This document shows, one piece after another, positions 12,106 through 25,443 of a stretch of DNA of 64,000 bases (position 1 is its first letter; each line of letters opens with the position of its first letter). The notes below the pieces were generated by a model that saw only the letters and a list, made by a program, of their open reading frames with translations, was not told the origin of the DNA and made no database searches. The stretch lies in assembly GCA_006535965.1 (NCBI GenBank), contig QEAR01000021.1:186549-250548 (forward strand). The letters are read 5' to 3'. The stretch comes from Spizellomyces sp. 'palustris'. Its lineage: Eukaryota > Chytridiomycota > Chytridiomycetes > Spizellomycetales > Spizellomycetaceae. The translations under genes were made by a program, and so were the position numbers.

Positions 12106-12880
12106 TTACGCTTCAAGATCCATAACTCTCGCCCTGCCACTGCCGGACGGTACAGGCTCATGTTGCTTGATCGGAAGAGAAGGGGCCTCCACAACAATCT
12201 CCTCCACATCTGGCTTGTAAGTGACGCTTGGTCTGGAACGAAGACTGCCGCCTTTACCAAGTGTGCCCGTACCATATGCCATCGGCTTTGCTCGATTTTT
12301 GCTCGCAATCCAGAGCAACATGCCAACAAAGAGGACCGTGGCGCCAGCGACGGCGATGATGGCATATGTGACGGGTGTGCCTGATGCTATCCAGGGTTTT
12401 GACGACGCGGATGTAAAAGGGTTGAGCCCTGGACCCATTGGAAGGAAACTTGCTGCTGGATATTCGAGTATGCCTTGAGCGCCTGCCTGTCCGTATTGCA
12501 GGATAAAACCATTATAATTCGGATCAGCTTTTCCTTCAAAGGTCCAATAAATATGGCCGGGAGTAAGGTCCGCGGGCGGGGCGCCAACAGCAGCTTGGAA
12601 ACTCTTTGCAGGGGCTGTGTTCCCACTGACAATGGGTACGATCGTCATGGACGTCACACTCGGATCGGTCTGGGAGTGGTATGAAAATGAAATGTCAAGC
12701 TTGTTGAACGCTGATCTCAAACAGGAGACGTTGTTACTGCATTACCTCAACCGACCCCGTCCAGGCGCCATCTTGACCCACTTGGGACGTGACAGCCCCA
12801 ATAGGTGCTGCAGGGTCCTGACAGAGGACCTGCGCCAGGAAAACGGCGAGACATATCCAGAGACTCGGCAGGACACGCAT
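12106..12880 (-). CDS. Type I single-pass membrane protein, function unknown
   Basis: ATG at 12880 begins a clear signal peptide (MRVLPSLWICLAVFLAQVLC), followed by QDPAAPIGAVTSQVG. An intron of about 83 bp (donor GAG|GTAATG, acceptor CACTCCCAG|ACC) leads to an extracellular part of about 115 residues, then one transmembrane helix (YAIIAVAGATVLFVGMLLWI) with a positive flank (ASKNRAKP) and a cytoplasmic tail of about 60 residues ending GRARVMDLEA. Total about 230 residues. The lumenal region has a Trp-Thr-Phe-Glu and tyrosine-rich pattern, but I do not recognise a domain; a Kre9/Knh1-like wall protein was considered and not supported. Topology is well supported, function is not. The open frame continues upstream to 13105, but the signal peptide fixes the start. 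Confidence 0.7.
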
Positions 12881-13612
12881 TGTTGGGGGTTGCGCGAAGG
12901 AACTAGAGATAAAACGTTGGGGGTGAGCGCGTATAGGTTCTGGAGTTTTGGTTAACCGTAGTCGTCGTCGTCGTGGTCGTCTTGTGCAGCAGAATAATCG
13001 ATAAAGAGTATTTCCTACAAGCACTTGATAATTGTTCAAAGGAGACAATGACCCCAAATGTTGTCTCGAGGGTGGAGGCACGACGACGAGACCTCTAATA
13101 ATCAATAAAACCAGGCCCTTTGCCCGGCTTTTTTACCACAGCAACCAAAAGAACCAATGCCCATCATGGTATTGGTTGCAATCAATATCAATGGCACAGT
13201 CATGATTAATGGTAAATTTGAGGGCATTGGATCCACAAGTGTGAAAAGTCCAAAAGCTGAAAAAGCAGCGCTAGAAGCACGCCGTGTGCACATGACGTCA
13301 AAGGGCAAGTTGGATAGAACGCTTATCGGATTTCGTTTTTTGTCTCCTTGCAGCTGCTCGGTCTTTCGGGGCGTCATTTTCCAATCTGTTTTTTTAGGGG
13401 CTGAGTTGATTAACAAGGGCATGGCCCTTTTATTATCTTTTTGCCGTTTTTTAGATTGGGCCAGATGGGATTATTACAAGTTTACGACCATGCGCTGGGT
13501 CAACCAGAGCATCTACTGGTCCACTTTTTACATTGACAAAAAATTGCTATTACGTTGATACATACAAAAAATTAGCCAAAAGCATTTACAGGAAATAGGA
13601 CCCAAGCTCGTG
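12881..13612. other. Intergenic stretch
   Basis: About 730 bp between the membrane-protein start and the RING gene stop. Open frames on both strands here are short, overlap one another and lack recognisable domains. No repeat or RNA seen. Confidence 0.45.
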
Positions 13613-14748
13613 TCAAGAAAGTCTCGAGGAAGAAGGCGCATTGGATCCCGAATTGGCCGTGCCAAAAACCATGTACAAAATGAAGCCTGCCAGGATGCCC
13701 AACGTAAACAGCGTCCACGTCAATTTCGAACAAAGGACAGCCCTCCAGTAAGACCGTGGCTCTTGGTCCTGCAATTCCACTTGGTAATCACCGTTTGACA
13801 TGGACTGCAGATGACCCCTGGCGAGCAAAGCCAGAGGCGTTCCTTCCTCATCCACTGACACCGCGGTATGTCCGGCGGTGATGCTATCACGATCATCCTC
13901 CCAATCTAAATCGTCCAGCCCGATGAATGCAAAGGACTTTAATTCTGATGAAACATGACCTGTGGTTGGATCTAAATAATGTTGAAAAATCAGACTTTTT
14001 GCGGCTAGCAAAAAAAAAAAAAAAAACAAACAAATAGCCCAACTCCATTGGCATAAGGGCTGCCATAGGGCAAGTACATACCGATTCGCCCTGGACAATC
14101 CTCTTCCAAATGTGTACGAACGTCCTTTCTCGGACCAACCCACGTGCATTCTCCTATCCAGTGTCCTTCTTTAGGCAAACGAAGAGGACATAGCACATCG
14201 ATTTCATCCAGTTTTTCCTGTGCTTCCAGGTCGTCCGGGAGATACACTTTTCGTCGACTGCGAATGTACGTAGGAATGGTTTGATGATGCTCTTCCTCCA
14301 CTTGCAGAGTCTGAACTATGTGACAGTCTCTTGTTTTGACGTCCGCATCAGCTATGAGTTTTTCCAGATCCGCTCTGCAAAAAGGGCATGTCCCGTGCCC
14401 CGTTACCCACTCCTTCCCACATTCAGCGCACATGCGATTCCCGCAACATGGCAGTCGTTTTAGTCGTTGCGGTAACGTAAAGCATAATGGACAAACAAGG
14501 TTCTCGTATATTCCGCCGGGGGATGTTGGATTTGGCGAAATCTCGTTGGAGTTTATTTGACCAAAGTATGAATTGGCGCGCAGGGGTGCAACTGGTGGTT
14601 GTGCGGGTATAGCAACGATCGTGTCGGATGAATCGCTGCGAGATGGTAGGTTTTGAATGGAGGAAGGATGATCTTCAGTGGGCAGTTGCGGATGTGGAGC
14701 TACAGGCGGGTTTGCCTCTATGCTGTAAATCAACTGAAAGGCTCGCAT
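13613..14748 (-). CDS. RING-finger protein with TRAF-like zinc region and C-terminal membrane anchor
   Basis: Likely an E3 ubiquitin ligase. A RING-type finger near residue 85 reads CPLC...LPCCGNRMCAEC...TCPFC. Next is a Cys/His stretch resembling a TRAF-type finger (CPLRLPKEGHWIGEC, HLEEDCPG). An intron (donor ATCG|GTATGT, a long T-run, acceptor TTTAG) leads to DPTTGHVSSELKS, and the protein ends with one transmembrane helix (LTWTLFTLGILAGFILYMVF) plus a short Ser-rich tail. This tail-anchor layout suggests the outer face of ER, Golgi or mitochondria. The position that normally holds the zinc-ligand His (CGH) is Asn (CGN). The start is taken at the first in-frame ATG, 14748; the frame is open to 14823 only via TTG, so an upstream exon is possible. 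Divergent from the small gene at 15322. Confidence 0.7.
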
Positions 14749-15321
14749 ATCGAAAATGTTTATTTCCCCTCCAAATCTCGCTCTCCTTTCTGATGGCGCC
14801 AAAAAAATCAGAACAGTTGACAAGCTAAAAAGACTTGAAACTAGTAGCTTTTCTTGCTGACAATCGTTGCCCCAATAAACAAGCCCCCCCTTCCCTTATA
14901 TCAACCCTTCACACAGCTGCTCGAGATGGAAAAAAACAAAACACGTAATGCACCAGGGCCGCAGTTTCCAGTCGAAATTTCCATCCAAAGTATCTTTAAA
15001 GTAACTATGGAACAAGTAATGGAACAAGCGTTGAACGAATCCTGATACCAGAAACCAACAAGTCCATTCGCTAATCGTTTTTTTTTTCTTACCACAGGAT
15101 TGCAAGTCAACGAGCGTCATTGCCCATGACCTCATCGTGTGGCGCATGTTTGATTATGTATACAAATAAGCCACATCGCCTGGAGCGCTTTGCTTTTTGG
15201 TCATTGCAAAGCTTTGTTTAAAAGGATTCCGTTCAGGGCCCTTATTCGAAAAAAAACAGTGCATACCATGATCAATTGTATACAGGTTAACATGACATAT
15301 TTGCCATGTCGATGGGCATCA
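14749..15321. other. Divergent promoter region
   Basis: About 570 bp between the RING gene start and the small gene at 15322. AT-rich with short A and T runs; no gene, RNA or repeat that I can support. Confidence 0.45.
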
Positions 15322-15744
15322 ATGCGCCGCCATCCACAGGTACGCATCAGGCAACCCCAGTATTTACCAATATTTACCATTGATTATTTTCCCATCTAGT
15401 CTTTATTTTCAACCACCGTCCGATCCCCGTTCCTATCTTCTTTGTTCTCCCGCCGCAAACCGTCGCCACCCTCAAAATCGGCAACGATAGAGATCGTAGA
15501 CTCACCGTCTTACCCTTCTTCAACGGCACGTACACCTTTGGCTTCCGATTCGACAGAAAACCGGGACGTTTCTCCTTCCATGTCAGCGCGAGACAAAAAT
15601 CTGTCTCCCTTTTTGGAAAAGGACAAGGAGTATTTAGAAAAATTGTTGGATCGAGAAGGTGGAATTAGTGGAGTAGAGCTGGAGGATGGGGAACCGGTTG
15701 GGCTAAAAAGACAGGTTAAGGCAGACATGAAGAGGGTTATTTGA
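15322..15744 (+). CDS. Small Ser/Pro-rich protein, possibly mitochondrial
   Basis: Two exons: ATG 15322 to 15339 (MRRHPQ), a 60 bp intron (15340-15399, donor GTACGC, acceptor CATCTAG), then exon 2 reading SLFSTTVRSPFLSSLFSRRK. Total about 120 residues. The first 30 residues are rich in Arg, Ser and Leu with no acids, as in mitochondrial presequences. The second half is acidic and charged (FLEKDKEYLEKLLDRE) with a predicted amphipathic helix. No domain is recognised. A different ATG at 15306 or 15312 does not give a usable frame through the intron. The clean intron supports a real gene; function unknown. Confidence 0.55.
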
Positions 15745-16332
15745 GTCTTGATATCAGTGGAAATCTTTAAAAATCATACCCTGGGACTGAACCACGATAG
15801 ACAGCTTTCTTATAACCTGATCGATTTCGTTATGTTTGGTTTGTTTATGATTTATCGTTAAAAGTACAATGTGGAGGATTCGGGTTGCATATCTCGCTGG
15901 GAGCGTATGCCACAGCTTCCTTCATTCAGTAAGCTCCTTTTAGGAGACCTTTCCAGTCTGGCATTCGATAGTCATCTGGCAGACTTTTGTTGTTCCTATG
16001 TGCTCCATATTAGATCTGTCTTCAACGCGAATGCGCGCAAAAGGTCGTAGCATAACAAACTGCAGTGTACGGCTCCATTATGGATGCGATGCATTTCCCG
16101 TACGATGCAAAAGCAAAACAAAAAAATCCGTAGCCAAAGTTTGAACACATGATGTTCTATTAAAGAAGGAGTGGTATACAAGACTGCAAGGGTAAACAAA
16201 AACACGAAAATGAAAAGAGTCCCCAACCTCCGCTTTTCCCTCTTCCCCTATTTAATAACGGGCCACAAAATGACCCATTGCAACGTTTCGCCTAGATCTA
16301 TTTCCCAACGGGAATGAATTTTCAAAAAGTTA
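15745..16332. other. Tail-to-tail intergenic stretch
   Basis: About 590 bp between convergent genes. It should hold both 3' UTRs. No gene or repeat recognised. Confidence 0.45.
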
Positions 16333-18761
<2,429 letters not shown>

Positions 18762-20424
18762 TGTGAAATTTCGCTGGGCAGGTTGAAAACAGCTCTGGGA
18801 CGAACGCGGTGCACCAGGAGATGGAGCCGACAACGAGTCTTGAAATCACACAAGAACCTTCCTTGGGGCTCAAAGGAGAGAAACAGGCCGGCAAACCCGT
18901 GTTGCAAAAAAAGTTTCTTTTTGCGTGAGACTGATTCAATGACTTTTTGTGATTTCGATATTTGAATGCAGAGCGATCCCTATTTTCTTTTTTACGCGGA
19001 GGTTAAAACACATCAAACGCAATTACTTTTCTTCCACTCCACTCGATGGGCCTCCCCCCCTAAAAAAAGGTGGTCAATTATGGTCAAGAGGTTACGATTC
19101 GCCTTTTTTTGCGTTGTAAGATGAGGATACATCACAGAACTGAGGGTCGAAAAGAGATCGGAACAATGAACGACGAGCATACGAGATGGCCAGAAATAGT
19201 AAATCATCGTCATCACCAGTGGCAGTCGACAACAATACAGAAGGCGATGAATATTCTCGAAGCACCAACACACGCTTTTTAGACCGCCATATGGACTAGA
19301 AAAAGATCCAAAAGTTATTATTAGAGCGACCATTGGGGCTTTTTCGGAAGCTATCACAAGCGGGAATATCCAGCTGGGGAAAACCATTTACGTAAGCGTT
19401 CAGAACACGTTCTCGAGTGACTGCCTATAGCAAATGCTTTTTTCATATCCCAACATGACCCAGTTTTGATCGTCCGGGATTTTTTTATTTATTTCTTATC
19501 GTTAAAAAAAGTAGCGATTGTATCTATCGCTATACGGCGAGCATGTTCGTCTACCTTTGGACCTTTGGCATCGCCCATTATGGCCCATCATGGAATGTTT
19601 TGTTCTAGTTTCAGCAAATGCTGGCCAACATCCCGGTTATAAATCGTCTGTAAATCCTGACATGGGGAACCCATCGTTAGGTTCCAAAATTAAGCCCTTT
19701 AACAAAGGTTTCCTCACTTTCAAGTGAAAAACTAAAGAGTGGAGGTGAAATGAGACCAGTCGCGCGGTCCTAATGTGTAGTTTGGTATGTTGGTGGCAGT
19801 TCAGCACTAACTGTATGGAAGCATAGCCTTGAAGGGGTCGTTGGCGCAATCGTTTTTTTTTTTACTTTGCCCGCATCAAAAACCTTATCCTTTTGCAGCG
19901 TGATTGGGGGGCTGGCGATACAAAGCTGGAGATCTTACATAACCTGTTTTGTTTTCCATCAAGTTACGGAGCAGTTTTAAGAGCACATTGTTGAAACCCA
20001 AGAGCACAATGTTTGTTCTTCTAGAGTCTTTTATCAAGGAGCACACACAAACGCTCAACCATGTCTTAAACCGAGTCTTGGCTGTGTGGCTCACAAAGTG
20101 TTCCAGGAATTTCCTTAACAATGACTGCCCGATAGTCACAAGGGGGGACCCAAAAAAGGGCAATCGGTTGGGGGGGCGGAGCTCTGCGTGTGTGCTTTGT
20201 TTGCACACTATTTGAACAAGTCGTTTAAAGACTCGATGATGATGGATGGGACAAAAGGGTTTGTTTTTTTTAGGTTTGGCTGAGGGGTGGGAAGTGTTCT
20301 TTTTTTGTTAAATTCCGGTTGGTTTAAAGGGCTTGAATGACTTAACTTGGGATTTCGTAAAGAAAAGAAACATTAGCGCTATCGAACTGCTCTCGCTTGT
20401 TATTTCTCTCCATCATTGTCCGTC
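18762..20424. other. Long divergent intergenic region
   Basis: About 1.66 kb between the kinase and DOMON-b561 starts, AT-rich with T-runs. It holds a 124-codon ATG frame on the minus strand (19013-19387) without homology. No RNA or mobile element seen. Confidence 0.45.
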
Positions 20425-21880
20425 ATGTTTGGCCGACGACGTTTGTATTTCTCCATTGGAGTCCTTGTTCTCTTTATACAGAGTAGGTTCACACAATTCT
20501 TGTTTTCGTGTCCGCACAGAGGGAGGTGCAGAACATCTCATCTTTTGATTCTTGTTCTTACACCCAGCCATCCTTGCCAACCCACAATGTTTCCAGATTG
20601 GACAACCCATCTTTTGCGTGTATTCGAATAACATTGGAAACAATAAAGTGAGGATTCGTGTGGAATTTCCAAAAGAGTTTGGGTGGGTTGGATTTGGAAT
20701 TGGGACGAGTATGGATGCTGCGGATGTCATGGTTCGTGTGCTTGCATGTTTGCATTTTTTTTTTGGGTTTTTTTTTGGCTCATTTTCCGAGTGAATTTAC
20801 TTGAAAACTACATAGATGGCCTACCCCGTTTCCAATGGCCAAAATGTCGCAATAACCCGCCGAACAGCCAGTGGGCACCGCCTCCCAACGCTGAACCCAA
20901 CCCAAGATCTCCAAATCATCGCAAATAGTACTGGAATCTTCACCATCAACAATGTCCAAACATATGTTGTCACATTTGACCGATCCATCACTTCACCGGG
21001 GAACAACCTTCCAGCCATACAGTCGGCTAGTCAAGGCTTCATTTGGGCAGGATATGTGGGTGCTCCACCCACCAGTGCCACAACTGTTCCTCGGCACACT
21101 GCTCGAGGCACCACAACAGGGAACCTGGTGGACGGCTCTACAGCTTTCTCTGGTGCGCAACCAAATGGAACGACATCAAACGTGGTCCACGACGCCGCTG
21201 CCAACACTGGCACGCTGATTCAAGCTCACGGTGTCCTCATGTTTCTCGGATGGGTTGTCCTCGCGCCGATGGCGATTGTCATCGCACGCTTCTTTAAACC
21301 CACTCTGGGTGTATGGTGGTTTAGGCTCCACTGGGCACTCATGTTGTTGGCAGCAGGGGTGTTTACATATGTTGGGTTTGGATTGGTGTATCATGTGGTG
21401 GGTGTCAAGGGTGAAAGTCATTTCAATGTGAAAGGGAACGGGGCGCATGTGGTGAGTTTAGTAGCTGATGGCCCCACACTTTTTGTTGAGTTCTGCCGCT
21501 GATATGGAATCCTTTTTCAGGTATTTGGTCTCTTGATTATCATATTATCTGCACCGCAGCTGGCCCTTGGCTGGATCATCGACAGGCTGTTCAACCCCAC
21601 CCGAAACTATATCCCATGGTGGGACAAAGTCCACTGGTGGTTAGGACGTATTGTGTTTCTCCTTGCCCTGATCAACATACCCTTTGGAATCGCCTTGTAC
21701 AACGACGGTGAAGAGGTCAAAAGGACCTGGCCGTATGTAGTGTTTGGAGCTCTCTGTGTACTCTGGGTGGGTGTGTTTGCGTACCTGCAATTCCGCGTCG
21801 GCCAAAAGCATCACGTTGAGGAGGAGGACAAGTTTGAGGCCCAAGGGTTAAAGAATGATAGCAGTACGACAGTAGTTTGA
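20425..21880 (+). CDS. DOMON-cytochrome b561 membrane oxidoreductase
   Basis: About 400 residues, four exons. A signal peptide (MFGRRRLYFSIGVLVLFIQ) is followed by a DOMON domain, the heme-b fold of cellobiose dehydrogenase cytochromes (RIRVEFPKEFGWVGFGIG, TSMDAADVM, then MAYPVSNGQNVAITR after an intron). Next come b561-type helices with paired histidines: LIQAHGVLMFLGWVVLAP, WFRLHWALMLLAA, and VHWWLGRIVFLLALINIP. These proteins carry electrons across a membrane, usually from ascorbate or another donor to extracellular ferric iron or an oxidase. Splices: CAGA|GTAGGT to CACCCAG|CC, ATG|GTTCGT to ACATAG|ATG, and GTG|GTGAGT to TTTCAG|GTA. The tail is short, acidic and cytoplasmic. Convergent with the MOSC gene. 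Confidence 0.85.
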
Positions 21881-21898
21881 CCGTTTGTGTGTCAGCAT

Positions 21899-21911
21899 GT
21901 GTGTGTGTGTG
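21899..21911 (+). repeat. Short (GT)n microsatellite
   Basis: A run of six to seven GT dinucleotides just after the stop of the DOMON-b561 gene, in its presumed 3' UTR. Confidence 0.8.
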
Positions 21912-22120
21912 GTGCTTTCTTGTAAAAGCGTTTAGTTTGAAAGCGAAATAATGTTAACATTGTGCATATTAGTATTTACTGGACTCTCAAGAAAAAAACT
22001 GTCTAGTACCTTGTACATTGACTTTTTAGAACCCATTATTGACGTTCACAGTGTTCATGCCGACGTGATATATTTCTACCATCACAACATCTATATCTAT
22101 ATTGCGTTTTACATGACGTA

Positions 22121-23329
22121 TCAGTAGGGCCACCAGCTCCAAAATACAGGCGCAATCGACAAGGTCCACCATGACACCAACGCATTATAAAATCTCCACC
22201 ACCGATCATCGGCTCGCACCAATTGCTTGCACTCTTCTTTGCCAACCGGTAAGATTGTTTCGTTTCCCAACCATACCCCTCGTTGGTCATGTACACCCTG
22301 TTCAACAACAGTCACAATATCACCCGTCCGTAAAACCCACCCTGTTGTCGCTTGAATGGCATTCATACCAAAACATGCTTTGAACTGTGCTCCAGGATCA
22401 CTCCTCCTGTACTGCATGAGTGTAGCTAGTGGTTCACGAACGTGGGGGATACCGGTTACGGGATTATTGTTTGGAAGAATGCACCGGGTGCACCGGGACG
22501 CAATATAAAGCATGTTTGCTCCATTGACGGAGAGTTTGACAAAGGTTTCTTCAATATATGGGGCGAGAGACGGTGATGTGATGACAATATTGGGACGAAA
22601 GTTCTCCATAGATACTGGGGAAATGTCTTTGGTAGCGAGGTGTGCATTGAGATCGACGAGCGAAGCAGTATTTGTGATGAGGAAGGGGAATCCGTCTGAA
22701 AAGGCTGTTTGTGGTTCGTGGCTAAAGAGTTTGCGTGCAGGGACATGTCGTTTGTCCAATGATCGGATGCACGAGACATCCTTGACCAGCAACCTAACAT
22801 CCATTTCCAAATATTTGGAAAACCACTCGGCGGCTTCGTCTCCCTCGTCCAACCCATCCACCAAACTTGCCCACACTTGAACCTGTCGCCGCATCGATGC
22901 ACACTTTTGATTTTTAAACTCGATAACAAGGTCCTTTTCCATGCCTGGTGCTGATACAATCAACTGACCACCAAGTTGGTAAGCGTTGACGGGGATATCA
23001 TCTTGTGATGAAATGTTTAATTTGATGCGAGGGGATACGAGAGCCAGGCGGGGATGTTTTCTTTGAGTTACTTGATTACCCTCCAAGTCTGATAGAACCC
23101 AGAAGCGATCGAGTTCAAAGCCTAGGCAAAAAAATAGTCACGGTTGGTTTCTTGCAAGCCTAAACAATCATCGATCCGATAAACATACCATCTGATTGAT
23201 CAATTAGTGATGAAATAGCATACATCTACATCACATATACTTACATTGACTAATAGCAGCTGACTTGACAGCTATTCCTCTGCAGCTTTTGATGGGATAT
23301 ATGTAAACGGCATCTACTGTAATTGTCAT
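22121..23329 (-). CDS. MOSC-domain protein, mARC-like (molybdenum-cofactor oxidoreductase)
   Basis: About 360 residues in two exons. Exon 1 starts at ATG 23329 (MTITVDAVYIYPIKSCRGIAV), the typical beta-barrel start of MOSC_N; an intron of about 125 bp leads to CFELDRFWVLSDLEGN. The MOSC core has FRPNIVI and the cysteine motif RCTRCILPNNNPVTG; the Cys in this place coordinates molybdenum in mARC. It continues VREPLATLMQYRR and FGMNAIQ, all usual for mARC/YcbX. Such proteins reduce N-hydroxylated compounds with electrons from cytochrome b5 and reductase. The C-terminus has a Trp-rich hydrophobic end (WWTLSIAPVFWSWWPY) that might sit in a membrane; the usual N-terminal membrane anchor of animal mARC is absent. 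Confidence 0.88.
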
Positions 23330-24487
23330 TGCTCACAGAATGGGGATGTTGGGGGAATGGGCCCCAAACAAGTGTGTCCAAAATTATCGGCACAGCTTCC
23401 GAGATAGACTGCGCCACTCATGCGAGACAAAACGTTCGAGACAAAGATTGAACGTTCGAATCATTGAATAATTCGATATTTGGATGCTATTTTACGGGTG
23501 ATGAAGAGAACTCTTGTTTGGATTCTATTTCTTGCTCATGGTACGCAACACGATATGCACAAACGTTTTTTGGGACTGTGGTTTGGCAACACACAGCTCC
23601 TAGAGGTGGGACAATAGAACGACTAACGATCTGTCATTTCTTTGCAGAGAAACGTCGGTCGTGGAACAAACTGTGCTTTTGACGCAACTGTCAAGGACGG
23701 GGAACAAACGAGCTTTTGTGTGTGTTTTGACTCGTAAACTGCTCATGGTTATGCATGGAAAGAGATGGGTGTACACTAATTAATTGCATATCAATGTATT
23801 CATTGGCTCTGTTCCTACCGCACACACACGGACCTTTTTGATAAAAATCTGAATCCACTTTAACTAGTCTGAGAAGGACCCCCCACCTCCTCTTGCGATC
23901 GTTTTTGCGACACGTTCCTGAGCTGGCCAAAGGGATGTAGGATTTGATTGCCCAACTGTTGAACTTGTACCCTTTTAATAGGAGAGATGCGTTGCATGAC
24001 TCGTTAAAGCCACGCTTGCAAAAAAAGAAAAAACGTTCCGCCTTGAAGCCTTGCAAACACTTCAACCAAGCAATCCGCAATGCCTTCATTACACGGCTTG
24101 TAATGACTTTTGAATCCTCAGCAGAAAACACACAACTTGTGTAAAACCCGTCAGGATGACGGGACTGACTGACAACTCTGCCAATCTTTTGTGCATTGCC
24201 TTTCTGCAAACAGGTTTTGGGCCAGTTGTTGGAAAAACAGCCGAGGGCTGAACGCGTACCTTTTCTGGTTTATTTCCAACGCAGCGTTCAATGTTGCGCT
24301 TATCAAGAAACTCGTCGTTGAAAACAACTTTGCTATTAAACAACGTTGTCAGCAAATCAAAACACTGTGAATATGTCATTTACCCCTTGCGCAGTTGTCT
24401 TTCCCGTCCCTTCAGCACTTGCCAGTCGCGCCCGCTAAGACAAAGGAAACAAGCTGCCGCTTGGTTCCAAAAAGTGCTCCCACCTTT

Positions 24488-24504
24488 CCCCCCCCCCCCC
24501 CCCC
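24488..24504 (+). repeat. Poly-C tract (17 C)
   Basis: An uninterrupted run of 17 C in the upstream region of the CCCH gene. Similar runs occur at 25007 (12 C) and 54671. Confidence 0.9.
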
Positions 24505-25006
24505 ACCACGCACACCTTCACGTAACCCACACTTTCAAGTTCCCACTTTCGACGACTGACAGTCTCTTTTGTTGCGGAGGGGCCACATAAAAGAAAAGGC
24601 GCGACTGCACGTTCCCTCCCGTTTTCTCGTTCGCCCCATTCGCAAGTCCTGAGCGTGGAGCACCAGAATACCCTTGTTTGCCATCTTTCTTCTTTTTCAA
24701 TCAGTTATCCCTAAACGATATTTTGCAACTGTTGTTCGTCGTTTTGTTTTTGAAAACAGGTATGTTCCATTAGTTGAGGTGGCTGGGTGGTTGATGAGAG
24801 CGGGTCAAGCGGTCTGCTGGAAGGAGTTAAGTAGCGCTTTGTGGCACGGTTGTGCACAGTCATACAATTCGTTGTTGCGCCAAAGAGGACCAACAAGCCC
24901 TTCCGTATCGCCTTCAACTGCTTTCTTGCTTCTTTCGTCTCTTGGAGTTCCTCCTTTGGCTGCCGACATTTTGAAAAGGACCTTTTAGCTGTGGTGACAG
25001 CTTTGG

Positions 25007-25018
25007 CCCCCCCCCCCC
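25007..25018 (+). repeat. Poly-C tract (12 C)
   Basis: A run of 12 C in the presumed promoter or leader of the CCCH gene, about 430 bp before its ATG. Confidence 0.9.
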
Positions 25019-25443
25019 ACCGTCCTTTGGAGGAGAGAGACCTTGCTTTTGTGACTGGCCATCTTTTCTTATCATGCCCATGGCGCACCCTTTCGCCTTG
25101 TCCCTCCAACGCTAACTAGTCTATCCTTGTATTTCTTCTCCATTCCTCCGGTTTCCGCACGTCCTGCAAAAAGTGTTTACCTCAAACGTCTTGGTTACCT
25201 TGTCTCGCTTGTCAGATTGTTTTAATAAATATTAGTTTTGGGCTTTGAAGTGCTCTCTCTGGTATGTTGTTGATTGTTGCGATTATCAGACTTGCGCACT
25301 CTGCTTACTGATTTCTTCTTGTGTCACTTTTCATAGCAAATCTTTTTCCTTTCAAACGCTTGTCCCTTGGTCACCCCGTCCCAGAACAACACCTAGCAAC
25401 TGCAGCTAGACGCCTCCTACCTTTCACCGTTTAAGCCAACTTT

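Larger units (their letters stand above)
23330..25443. other. 2.1 kb divergent region with poly-C tracts
   Basis: Lies between the MOSC gene and the CCCH gene. A long T/C-rich leader just before 25444 probably belongs to the CCCH transcript. Two long C runs are present (24488-24504 and 25007-25018). A 172-codon frame on the minus strand (23691-24209) starts only at TTG and has no recognised domain. No RNA gene or mobile element seen. Confidence 0.45.

Noticed and set aside
12881-13105. Upstream extension of the type I membrane protein
   Set aside because: The ATG at 12880 opens directly into a clear signal peptide, which would be internal in a longer protein.
13102-13558. Opposed open frames of 106 and 133 codons
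   Set aside because: They overlap each other, show no domain, and no splice sites connect them to anything.
19013-19387. 124-codon ATG frame on the minus strand
   Set aside because: Lies in a divergent promoter region, has no recognisable domain and no splice or homology support.
23691-24209. 172-codon frame on the minus strand
   Set aside because: Starts at TTG; composition is atypical and no domain is seen.
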